This document shows, piece after piece, positions 1-7,496 of a DNA stretch of 64,000 nucleotides. The DNA comes from Chitinophagaceae bacterium (GTDB lineage Bacteria > Bacteroidota > Bacteroidia > Chitinophagales > Chitinophagaceae), in the NCBI GenBank assembly GCA_016787085.1, contig JAEUVJ010000050.1:62001-126000 (forward strand), in the 5' to 3' direction. The notes under the pieces are model-generated. The model did no database searches. It had not been told where the DNA came from and worked only from the letters and a program-made list of their open reading frames with translations. The number at the start of each line of letters is the position of its first letter. Positions within the stretch are counted from its first letter, which is position 1. The position numbers and the translations under genes are program-made.

Positions 1-537
1 AAACGCAAGCAGGTAAATAACCGTACTGTTCCCCTGTTATGTTTTCAAAGGGAATATAACCTTAAAGAGAAACCATCTGCTATTTCATGGAACTAACCGG
101 AGCGATAACTGTGAAGTATATTAAATGTAGGGTAAATAAATAACACCTGCTTAAAATAATTTGCACCGCAGTGCCTGCCGATCACTTTACAAGCACTGCA
201 TCAAAAAATACTACCTTTGTGGTATTCTTTTGGCTCTGTAGCTATGTTATCTTTAGCTTTCAGCCATCACATTTTCCTTTACCCACACCCGATTCATTAC
301 CCGCTCTGATTAAGCAATGGACTATGTAAGCAAACAGGCATTACAGCTTCTATAGCCTGTACGTATTTCTGGACTTACCCGTTGGATCTGATTCGTATCA
401 CAGCACAAGGGTTCTGATAGTTTACTGATGTTTGGTCACACAGGTGTACAGTTTGCCTTCACAACAGGCGAAAACATGGCAGTGACTATATGCAGGTATC
501 TGCCACATTCAAATAAAATGATACTATCCTTTGAGAA
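1..537. other. Non-coding leader region upstream of the eCIS operon
   Basis: No convincing gene is seen in these 537 bases on either strand. The only open frame is a 65-codon minus-strand one that overlaps the first eCIS gene antisense. The region is AT-rich and contains at least one plausible Bacteroidota -7 element (212-219). It is long enough for a regulated promoter with an extended 5' leader. The sequence does not show where the neighbouring gene to the left ends. Confidence 0.5.
212..219 (+). promoter_or_regulatory. Candidate -7 promoter element TACCTTTG for the eCIS operon
   Basis: TACCTTTG matches the Bacteroidota primary sigma -7 consensus TAnnTTTG exactly. The -33 side is weak: only TTTAC at 186-190, with a spacing of about 21. 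If used, the leader to the first eCIS gene would be about 310 nt. A second near-match, TATCTTTA, lies at 248-255. This is the only good candidate upstream of the long + strand operon, but single-element matches of this length occur by chance. Confidence 0.35.
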
Positions 538-1104
538 ATGATACAGCAGGCAATTGATATAATCTGTAAAGCATTGGCAAAAGGCGGGTTTGAGACGACC
601 CCGCCCATCGCCAGGAATATCGCTGAACTGATAGCTGACCCGGGCGCAGACAATACGCAGGCGGTTATTGTTTCATTGATCAATATTGAAGAGAACAGGG
701 TATCGAGGGATCCAAGAAATTATTTGCGGCCGGCTCCGGGTAGCGGCAATAGCGTTATACTAAAAAACCCTGCTGTTCATCTGAACCTCACTCTCCTCTT
801 TACCTCTGTAAGAAGCGGCCAGGGATATGAAAATGCACTGATGGATATTCAAAAAGTGATCGGCTTCTTTCAGCAAAAAATGGTGTTTGATGCTTCCAAT
901 ACAGACCCCTTCCCTGCTCCCATTGAAAAGCTGATCGTCGAGATGCTGAGCCTGAACTTAGAACAACTGCACCAGCTATGGTCTATGCTCGGAGGCAAAT
1001 ACTATCCGTCCGTAGCCTATAAAGTAAGAATGGTAACAATTGACAGCATTAAACCGGAGACAGGAGAAGTGATTACAGAGATAGAAACAAAGTACTACGT
1101 ATAA
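538..1104 (+). CDS. Pvc16-like tail cap/terminator protein (DUF4255, Pvc16 N-terminal domain)
   Basis: This 188-aa protein is the probable cap that terminates the tube and sheath at the distal end of an eCIS particle. The whole length fits the DUF4255/Pvc16 N-terminal family. It has an early VIVSLINIEEN strand, a NPAVHLNLTLLFT core, a YENALMDIQKVIGFFQ helix, and an EQLHQLWSMLGGKYYPSVAYKVRM block near residues 138-165. It opens the operon, as in many Bacteroidota eCIS loci, and the next gene follows 12 nt later. The ATG at 538 is the only sensible start; there is no Shine-Dalgarno sequence, as usual in this phylum. The family assignment is firm; the cap role is taken from PVC/Afp homologues. 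Confidence 0.9.
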   Translation: MIQQAIDIICKALAKGGFETTPPIARNIAELIADPGADNTQAVIVSLINIEENRVSRDPRNYLRPAPGSGNSVILKNPAVHLNLTLLFTSVRSGQGYENALMDIQKVIGFFQQKMVFDASNTDPFPAPIEKLIVEMLSLNLEQLHQLWSMLGGKYYPSVAYKVRMVTIDSIKPETGEVITEIETKYYV

Positions 1105-1116
1105 ACAAACTGGTGT

Positions 1117-1713
1117 ATGAAGCTGATAGAAACAGTTCATATAGGGTATGCAAAACTATTCAGCCTGGCAATTGAACATGAAGGTTATGAGGTAACAGCA
1201 GAGCAACCCGACAATGATGATCCCGGTGATGACCCGCAGGCTGTCACGCAAAGCCATGTACTCGATTCGTTGGATATAGAGCCTGATAAAACCACGATGG
1301 AGCTACTGCTGAATCATACCATAGCTGTAAAGACCGGTAATAATTCGGTACAATGTTTCATTCGATGTACAGAGGATAATAAGCCCTATATAGGATTGGC
1401 TGATAGTGCCCGGCTTCGTTTTCTTATAAAAGCCGCCAGCGATTTTTTCAGCAAAACAAATGTGCAGGTAACGGGAAGTGAACAGGTCTATCTTTTCAGC
1501 AATAGGGACAATAACGGCAGCAACGGGCTGCTGTCAAAAAATGAAACTGTTTCAGACGACGATCTGAAAGGAACAGCGGAAGCGGTACCCGATGAGAAAT
1601 GTTTTGGCATCATTGACCTGTATAACAGCGGAACAACAGATGATTACAGGCTGCTTGATAGCAGCGGCGTGATCAACAGCAGGCAATACCGGCTGAAGTT
1701 TGAAGAAAAATAA
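1117..1713 (+). CDS. Unknown eCIS-associated protein between cap and sheath
   Basis: This 198-aa protein belongs to no family I recognise. It has no signal peptide or membrane segment and looks soluble and beta-rich, with an acidic linker near residues 30-42 (NDDPGDDP) and another around 140-160. The core near residues 55-125 is the best-ordered part (TMELLLNHTIAVKTG, then ARLRFLIKAASDFF). It lies 12 nt after the cap gene and about 31 nt before the sheath start, in the same direction, so it is almost certainly co-transcribed with structural genes. A minor structural, collar or assembly protein is possible, but this rests on position only. Confidence 0.8.
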   Translation: MKLIETVHIGYAKLFSLAIEHEGYEVTAEQPDNDDPGDDPQAVTQSHVLDSLDIEPDKTTMELLLNHTIAVKTGNNSVQCFIRCTEDNKPYIGLADSARLRFLIKAASDFFSKTNVQVTGSEQVYLFSNRDNNGSNGLLSKNETVSDDDLKGTAEAVPDEKCFGIIDLYNSGTTDDYRLLDSSGVINSRQYRLKFEEK

Positions 1714-1744
1714 AATTGATTGTTCAACTCGTAAATCCATTTAT

Positions 1745-3175
1745 ATGTCTCAAATAAATGAAACTGCCATAAAGACCCCGGGCGTGTACATTAATGAAAT
1801 TCCCACATTTCCCCCGTCTGTAGCACAGGTGGCCACTGCCATTCCTGCTTTCATTGGCTATACACAAAAGGCTGCAGAAAAGGTGCCGGACGATCTTATA
1901 CTGGTGCCCAAAAGAATTACATCAATCGTTGAATATGAAACCTACTACGGGAAAGCTAAAGATGAGGGAATAGAAATTGATATAGCTGGAAATGTTGACA
2001 CTAATCCCGGGTCAGTTACTGTATCGCCGGTTTCGCCTCCTGTTCTCGTTTACAAGATGTATTACTCTATGCAAATGTACTTTGCAAACGGAGGCGGCCC
2101 TTGCTATATTGTATCAGCCGGAAAAGATACGGATACTATTACTGTTGGCAATGCCACTTCAGGCCTGCAAGGCGCCCTTGCCGTATTGGAAAAAGAAGAT
2201 GAACCTACTATTATTGTTTTTCCCGATGGTACAAGTTTGCCGGATAGCGATACTTATTATAGTTTAATAAATCTGGCGTTAGACCAATGCAACAGGCTTG
2301 GAGACAGGTTTACATTGGCTGATGTCTATGTAAATACTGAAAACACTGATTCACAAAATATCGGTGAATTCCGCGACACTGTCAGAAGCGAAAAAGAGCA
2401 TGTAATGTATGGCGCTGCTTACCACCCCTGGTTAGAAACTATTCTGCCTTTCTCATATTCTGATACCACAGCGACAATCAATACGCACAGTTCTCCGGGC
2501 GCAACGGATTTATCAGGCCAAAATCTTAGTGCAGTAAAAACGAAAAGCGATGCTCTGTATAATCTCATAAAAAATGAAATAAATAAACTAAAAGTAGTGC
2601 TGCCTCCCTCCGGCAGTATGGCAGGTATATATGCAAGAGTTGACGCTACAAGAGGAGTATGGAAAGCGCCGGCAAATGTCAATGTGATTAACGTTATCAA
2701 ACCCGTAATCAATTATAACGATAAGGAACAGGAAGACATGAATGTACATGCCCTCACCGGCAAATCCATTAATGCCATCCGCTCTTTCACCGGTAAAGGC
2801 GTATTGGTATGGGGCGCCCGTACGCTTGACGGCAACAGCAATGAATGGCGCTATATTTCTGTACGCCGTTTCTTTATCATGGTAGAAGAGTCTGCCAAAA
2901 AAGCCACCATGCCGTTTGTATTCGAACCCAACGATGCCAATACCTGGGTGAAGGTAAGGGCCATGCTGGAAAATTACCTGACACTGCTATGGAGGCAGGG
3001 CGCATTGGCCGGTGCCAAACCTGAACATGCCTTCTTCGTCAAAGTAGGTCTGGGGCAAACGATGACGGCCGATGATATATTAAATGGCAAAATGATCATC
3101 GAGATCGGTATGGCAGCGGTACGGCCCGCTGAATTCATTATCCTGCGCTTCTCCCATAAAATGCAGGAATCATAA
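1745..3175 (+). CDS. Contractile tail sheath protein
   Basis: This 476-aa protein is the contractile sheath subunit (Pvc2-4/Afp2-4, T4 gp18-like), which shortens to drive the inner tube into a target. The typical N-terminus TPGVYINEIPTFPPSV follows the chosen ATG at 1745, and the frame could only be extended by 15 atypical codons to 1700, overlapping the previous gene. The family hallmarks are the glycine-rich GGGPCYIVSAG, the C-terminal KGVLVWGARTL followed by WRYISVRRFFIMVEES, and the terminal AVRPAEFIILRFSHKMQES. PVC and Afp clusters carry three sheath paralogues; only one is present here. Confidence 0.96.
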   Translation: MSQINETAIKTPGVYINEIPTFPPSVAQVATAIPAFIGYTQKAAEKVPDDLILVPKRITSIVEYETYYGKAKDEGIEIDIAGNVDTNPGSVTVSPVSPPVLVYKMYYSMQMYFANGGGPCYIVSAGKDTDTITVGNATSGLQGALAVLEKEDEPTIIVFPDGTSLPDSDTYYSLINLALDQCNRLGDRFTLADVYVNTENTDSQNIGEFRDTVRSEKEHVMYGAAYHPWLETILPFSYSDTTATINTHSSPGATDLSGQNLSAVKTKSDALYNLIKNEINKLKVVLPPSGSMAGIYARVDATRGVWKAPANVNVINVIKPVINYNDKEQEDMNVHALTGKSINAIRSFTGKGVLVWGARTLDGNSNEWRYISVRRFFIMVEESAKKATMPFVFEPNDANTWVKVRAMLENYLTLLWRQGALAGAKPEHAFFVKVGLGQTMTADDILNGKMIIEIGMAAVRPAEFIILRFSHKMQES

Positions 3176-3221
3176 ACGAGGATATTCACTGCAACTATTC
3201 ATTCAATAAAAATCAAATACC

Positions 3222-3653
3222 ATGGCTCAATACCCGATCCCGAAATTTCACTTCCTCGTTGAATGGGGAGGCGCTAAAATCGGTTTTACCGAAGTCACCG
3301 GGCTGGAAGTTTCTACCGAAGTGATCGAATACCGAGAAGGCTCAAGCCCCGAATACCATAAGATCAAAATGCCCGGCATGCAAAAGTTCAGCAATATCAC
3401 CATGAAACGGGGCACCTTCAAAGGCGATAATGATTTCTACAAATGGTGGAATACCGTTGCCCTGAACACCATCGAAAGAAGGAACGTAACCATCTCGCTG
3501 CTGAATGAGGCTCATGAACCGGTGGTGGTATGGAAAGTAAAAGAAGCCTGGCCGGTAAAAGTGCAATCCACCGACCTGAAAGCCGATGGCAATGAGGTAG
3601 CTATCGAAACCATCGAACTGGCACATGAAGGGTTAACGATCCAAAACGAATAA
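3222..3653 (+). CDS. Inner tube protein 1 (gp19 family, Pvc1/Afp1-like)
   Basis: This 143-aa protein is a tail tube subunit of the T4 gp19/Hcp-like fold. Hexameric rings of it form the rigid inner tube. The opening IPKFHFLVEWGGAKIGFTEVTGLEV, the KMPGMQKFSNITMKRGTF block and the NVTISLLNEAHEPVV strand are family signatures. It follows the sheath by 46 nt and precedes the second tube gene by 1 nt. Length is normal. By analogy with Pvc1 it is probably the bulk tube subunit. Confidence 0.95.
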   Translation: MAQYPIPKFHFLVEWGGAKIGFTEVTGLEVSTEVIEYREGSSPEYHKIKMPGMQKFSNITMKRGTFKGDNDFYKWWNTVALNTIERRNVTISLLNEAHEPVVVWKVKEAWPVKVQSTDLKADGNEVAIETIELAHEGLTIQNE

Positions 3654-3654
3654 C

Positions 3655-4098
3655 ATGGCGCAATACCCGCTTACAGGTTTTCACTTCTCCGTTTCGTTTG
3701 AATCCATTGCCCCGGTGGCCAATGATTTCCGTTTCCAGGAGATCAGCGGGCTGGAAGCAGAAATGGAAATGGAATCATTTACCGAAGGCGGTGAGAACCG
3801 GTTCACCTGGCAATTGCCCAAACGGACCCGCTATGCAGATATCGTATTGAAACGCGGGCTGTTCACCGGCACCCGGATTCTTCAATGGTGTAAGGATGCA
3901 CTGGAAAACTTTCGCTTTCTGCCTGTGAACATTACCATATCGCTACTGAACGAAAAACATGAACCGGTGCAATCATGGTATGTAGTGAATGCCATCCCGA
4001 AAAAATGGTCGGTGTCGGGTTTCAATGCACAGGAGAATTCGGTAGTAGTGGAGTCCATTACATTAAGCTATCAATACTTTACCATACTCGCAGCCTGA
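3655..4098 (+). CDS. Inner tube protein 2 (gp19 family, Pvc5/Afp5-like)
   Basis: This 147-aa paralogue of the preceding tube protein shares the layout (FHFSVSFESI, QEISGLEAEMEME, DIVLKRGLF, NITISLLNEKHEPV) but has a longer N-terminal loop and a different acidic strand. In PVC and Afp such second and third tube proteins form the rings that adapt the tube to the spike and hub, so this is likely the tube-initiation layer. It starts 1 nt after the previous stop, indicating tight translational coupling. Confidence 0.93.
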   Translation: MAQYPLTGFHFSVSFESIAPVANDFRFQEISGLEAEMEMESFTEGGENRFTWQLPKRTRYADIVLKRGLFTGTRILQWCKDALENFRFLPVNITISLLNEKHEPVQSWYVVNAIPKKWSVSGFNAQENSVVVESITLSYQYFTILAA

Positions 4099-4117
4099 GT
4101 ATAAAATGGAATGCATC

Positions 4118-4285
4118 ATGCCCATAGAAATAAAAGAACTGCATATAAAGGCCGTAGTAGCCGGCAAAGAAAAGCCGGCACAGGCTGCCATCAGTCAGGA
4201 TGAACTGAACAAATGGAAAAAAGAGATCACGAAAGAAGTGACAGAAAAGGTGCTTCGTATTCTTCAGCAAAAAAATGAAAGATAA
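4118..4285 (+). CDS. Small DUF5908 eCIS protein (55 aa)
   Basis: This 55-aa reading frame runs from ATG 4118 to TAA 4283-4285; the final A of the stop is the first A of the next gene's ATG. The start MPIEIKELHIKAVV and the charged helical end (KEITKEVTEKVLRILQQ) match DUF5908, a short protein found between tube and LysM genes in Bacteroidota eCIS loci. Another in-frame ATG at 4106 would add four residues. The position matches Pvc6, suggesting a small baseplate or assembly role (inference). It is easily missed by gene callers. Confidence 0.85.
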   Translation: MPIEIKELHIKAVVAGKEKPAQAAISQDELNKWKKEITKEVTEKVLRILQQKNER

Positions 4286-4974
4286 TGCCCGTCGCCATCG
4301 GAAAAACAGAAAAACTGCATATCGTCGCATTTAAAAATGCTGACTTTTCCCTTTCCAGTATAGCGGGCCCCCCGTTCTTTGTACTCATCAACCCGGAATC
4401 CTATACCTGCAGGTATAAGATTGATTATTGTGATACGCAGGAATCAGGCAGCTCGGGAACTTCTCTCAAGTTCAATAAAATCCCCCCGCAGGAATTCAGC
4501 TTTGATTTTCTTTTTGACGGAACTGACGTGATACCATCCGTCTTTCAGTCCGGCCTGCCGGTCATAGCACAACTTGAGGTCTTTAAGCGAAGCATTATGG
4601 ACTATAGCGGCGTCATTCACCGTCCGCATTACTTAGTAATACACTGGGGCACGTTACTTTTCAAGGGAGTGCTTGTTTCCATGGATATCGAGTTTAAATT
4701 ATTCTCTCCTTCCGGTATTCCGGTCAGAGCCATTGCCAAATGCACCTTCAGGGAATCTGTACCGGACCAGTTGCGCCATGCCAAAGAAAACAGGATGAGC
4801 CCGGACATCTCCCACCAGCGTATGATAAAAGAAAGCGATAAGCTGCCGTTGGTCACCAAAGAGATCTACCAGGACCAGCAATACTATATAGATGTAGCTG
4901 GTTATAACAAAATGGATTCTTTCAGAAAAATAAAACCGGGAACGGCTATAGCGTTTCCACCAGTAGAGCACTGA
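4285..4974 (+). CDS. Hub/tube-adaptor protein with degenerate LysM end (Pvc7/Afp7-like, gp53-like)
   Basis: This 229-aa protein joins the inner tube to the central spike in eCIS baseplates. Residues 1-165 fit the contractile-injection-system tube-protein N-terminal domain (VLINPESYTCRYKIDYC, KFNKIPPQEFSFDFLFDGTDVIP, then HYLVIHWGTLLFKGVLVSMD). The C-terminal 40 residues (YYIDVAGYNKMDSFRKIKPGTAIAFPP) look like a worn LysM repeat. Its ATG overlaps the stop of the 55-aa gene (TAATG), and the VgrG-like gene starts 1 nt after its own stop. Family confidence is high. Confidence 0.9.
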   Translation: MPVAIGKTEKLHIVAFKNADFSLSSIAGPPFFVLINPESYTCRYKIDYCDTQESGSSGTSLKFNKIPPQEFSFDFLFDGTDVIPSVFQSGLPVIAQLEVFKRSIMDYSGVIHRPHYLVIHWGTLLFKGVLVSMDIEFKLFSPSGIPVRAIAKCTFRESVPDQLRHAKENRMSPDISHQRMIKESDKLPLVTKEIYQDQQYYIDVAGYNKMDSFRKIKPGTAIAFPPVEH

Positions 4975-4975
4975 T

Positions 4976-6742
4976 ATGGCTGCAGAAAGTATTTTATCAT
5001 CCCTTTCGCTGGTCAAAGATGACAGCTTAGCCAGCAGCAGGATACTGGTAGAAGGTAACGAAGTACCCGCCAGGTACCGGGTGCTTGCCATTACCGTGCA
5101 ATATGAAATAAACAAAATACCCACCGCCACCCTCCGCCTGGCTGATTGCACCGATAAGATGGAAGACTTCGCCATCGGGAGCGTACCCGATCTTTTGCCG
5201 GGCAAAAAGATAGAAATACAACTTGGTTACCAAAATGACACCGAGACAGTTTTCAAAGGAATGATCATCAAAAATTCTCCCTCCACATCCGGACAATGCC
5301 CCGAAATGACGCTGGAATGTAAAGACGAAATGGTGAAAATGACCATTACCCGGAAGAACAGGAATTTCCGGGATATCACAGATCATGACATCATCACGCA
5401 ATTATCAGATGATAACAATATCGGCGAAAAGGAGATCACAGGTTTCTCTATTAAACATGAACAATTAGTACAGCAAAACATATCGGACTGGGATTATTTG
5501 GTGAGCCGTGCAGATGTGAACGGCGGTATATGCCTGAACCGGAACGGTAAACTGATCATCCGCCAGCCGGACCTTACTGCAGAACCGGTACTAAGCCTTG
5601 CGCACGGCGTCAACCTGCTGGAATATCATGCAGATATGGACGCCAGAGTATCATCACAAGCAGTAAAAACCTATACCTGGGATTTTGACCGGCAGGATGT
5701 AAGGGAAGTGGAAAGTGATGACATGGATATCCCCGGAAATAGTCAGGAAGGGAATACTTCATCTTTGATCGAACAATTACAACAGGTGAGCCAGGCGCCT
5801 TACGAAATGGTGACCTCTTACCTTACCGCAGAAGAGCAGAAAGCTATCACGAATGCGAAAAAGCAGCGGCAGGTTCTTTCTGTGATAAAAGGAAAAGTAA
5901 AATACCAGGGTATCACCAAAGCCATGCCCGGAGATTTTATCCAATTAAATGGAGTGGGAGACAATTTTACCGGCAAAGCGTTTGTTGCTGCTATACAGCA
6001 CGAATATACCGACGGCGACTGGCTGACAGAAGCGACTATAGGATGGAACGAGAACTTTTTTGCAGAAGCGATCCATCCCTCCCATCCTGCATCTGCTACA
6101 GGCCAGATATCTTCCGTCCAGGGTCTTCAGCCTGCCATCGTAACTGATATTACTGACAGCAGCGGCCAATACAGGGTAAAGGTCAGACTGCCTTTGGTGA
6201 ATAAAGATGATGAAGGTATCTATGCCCGTGTAGCCACATTGGATGCAGGCGATAAAAGGGGCACTTTCTTCCGCCCGGAACTGAATGATGAAGTGTTAGT
6301 GGGATTTATGAATGATGATCCCCGCCATCCGGTTATTCTTGGCATGCTTCACAGCAGCAGCAAACAGGCGCCGCTGGAACCGGAAAATGAAAATCACCTG
6401 AAAGGATACGTGTCAAGGTCAGGCATTAAGATACTGTTTGATGATGAGAAAAAATGCCTGCTTATAGAAACACCCGGCAATCGGGTGGCTGAGTTAAATG
6501 ATGATGCAGGCGCTATCACCCTGTCAGATGATCACGGGAATAAAATTGTGATGAATGCAGACGGGATCAGTATTGAATCAGCAAAAGACCTGGTGCTGAA
6601 AGCCGCGAAATCAGTTTCCATCTCATCGCCGGAAATAACCATAAAAGCCGATGCTTCCCTGTCATTGGAAGGCAGCGGTTCGGTGAAATTGAAAAGCGGC
6701 GGCATCGCAGAAATAAAAGGATCGTTAGTGAAGATCAATTGA
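4976..6742 (+). CDS. VgrG/gp27-gp5-like spike protein (Pvc8/Afp8-like)
   Basis: This 588-aa protein is the central trimeric spike. Residues about 1-340 fit the phage late-control D (gp27-like) hub fold (VPDLLPGKKIEIQLGYQ, VLSVIKGKVKYQGI). Residues about 375-465 form the gp5-type OB-fold (RVKVRLPLVN, GTFFRPELNDEVLVGFMNDDPRHPVILG). The C-terminal 120 residues are short repeating strands typical of the gp5 beta-helix needle (DLVLKAAKSVSIS, ITIKADASLSLEG). There is no extra effector domain after the needle. The PAAR gene that should cap it follows immediately. Confidence 0.95.
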   Translation: MAAESILSSLSLVKDDSLASSRILVEGNEVPARYRVLAITVQYEINKIPTATLRLADCTDKMEDFAIGSVPDLLPGKKIEIQLGYQNDTETVFKGMIIKNSPSTSGQCPEMTLECKDEMVKMTITRKNRNFRDITDHDIITQLSDDNNIGEKEITGFSIKHEQLVQQNISDWDYLVSRADVNGGICLNRNGKLIIRQPDLTAEPVLSLAHGVNLLEYHADMDARVSSQAVKTYTWDFDRQDVREVESDDMDIPGNSQEGNTSSLIEQLQQVSQAPYEMVTSYLTAEEQKAITNAKKQRQVLSVIKGKVKYQGITKAMPGDFIQLNGVGDNFTGKAFVAAIQHEYTDGDWLTEATIGWNENFFAEAIHPSHPASATGQISSVQGLQPAIVTDITDSSGQYRVKVRLPLVNKDDEGIYARVATLDAGDKRGTFFRPELNDEVLVGFMNDDPRHPVILGMLHSSSKQAPLEPENENHLKGYVSRSGIKILFDDEKKCLLIETPGNRVAELNDDAGAITLSDDHGNKIVMNADGISIESAKDLVLKAAKSVSISSPEITIKADASLSLEGSGSVKLKSGGIAEIKGSLVKIN

Positions 6743-6770
6743 AAATGGATACGATAAATAAAACAACGAT

Positions 6771-7061
6771 ATGCCCTTTGCAGCAAGAGTAACTGATATG
6801 CATATATGCCCGATGGTAAGTGGTACTGTACCGCATGTAGGCGGACCGGTTATGCCCGCCGGCTGTGCTACCGTACTGATCGGAGAATTGCCGGCAGCGA
6901 GGGTTGGCGATATGTGTGTTTGCACAGGCCCGCCAGATACCATTGTCAAAGGTTCAGCTACTGTATTGATAGGAGGCATGCCGGCTGCAAGAGCAGGTGA
7001 TTCTACAGGGCATGGCGGCTCCATAATAGCAGGATGCGTCACCGTAATCATTGGAGGGTAA
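6771..7061 (+). CDS. PAAR-repeat spike tip protein (Pvc10-like)
   Basis: This 96-aa PAAR protein sharpens the spike and usually binds a metal ion. The two pseudo-repeats are MPAGCATVLIGELPAARVGD and the later IVKGSATVLIGGMPAARAGD. Candidate ligands are His11, Cys13, His21 and a late His near residue 79 (STGHGG). There is no fused cargo domain, so any payload must be loaded elsewhere, probably in the tube lumen. It lies between the spike gene and gp25, with 3 nt before the latter. Confidence 0.95.
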   Translation: MPFAARVTDMHICPMVSGTVPHVGGPVMPAGCATVLIGELPAARVGDMCVCTGPPDTIVKGSATVLIGGMPAARAGDSTGHGGSIIAGCVTVIIGG

Positions 7062-7064
7062 AAT

Positions 7065-7478
7065 ATGAGTAACCATTTATCTTTTCTTGGAACAGGATGG
7101 AGTTTTCCTCCGGCATTTGATTACACTTCCAGGCAGGTGCACATGCTGCAGGATGAAGAAGATATTCGCAGCAGTTTAGAGATATTACTAACCACACGGC
7201 CCGGCGAAAGAGTGATGAGGCCTGACTACGGCTGCAACCTGGAAGAACTGGCATTTGAATCGCTGACCACCACGTTCCAAACGCATATCAAAGACCTGGT
7301 TGAAACAGCCATACTCTATCATGAGCCCCGCATAGAGGTGAACAAAATAGAATTAGATGAGACCGGTGAGCCCGAAGGCCGGATCATCATCTCTATTGAT
7401 TATACAGTCAGGGCCACCAATTCAAGGTTCAATTTTGTTTACCCGTTCTATAAGGCGGAAGGCACAGAAATACGATAA
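7065..7478 (+). CDS. gp25-like baseplate wedge protein (Pvc9/Afp9-like)
   Basis: This 137-aa protein of the GPW/gp25 family forms part of the baseplate wedge that triggers sheath contraction. The diagnostic stretch is DIRSSLEILLTTRPGERVMRPDYGCNLEELAFE (residues about 31-64), followed by the amphipathic helix and two strands ending FVYPFYK. Length is normal. The J-like baseplate gene starts 18 nt downstream, matching the order seen in eCIS and T6SS wedges. Confidence 0.95.
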   Translation: MSNHLSFLGTGWSFPPAFDYTSRQVHMLQDEEDIRSSLEILLTTRPGERVMRPDYGCNLEELAFESLTTTFQTHIKDLVETAILYHEPRIEVNKIELDETGEPEGRIIISIDYTVRATNSRFNFVYPFYKAEGTEIR

Positions 7479-7496
7479 CAGGAAAAACGACAGGCT

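Noticed and set aside
486..683. 65-codon minus-strand frame at the left edge of the eCIS
   Set aside because: It is antisense to the start of the cap gene, with no family match or promoter.
1700..1744. Longer N-terminus for the sheath gene
   Set aside because: The extra 15 codons overlap the upstream gene and lack sheath similarity; ATG 1745 gives the standard start.
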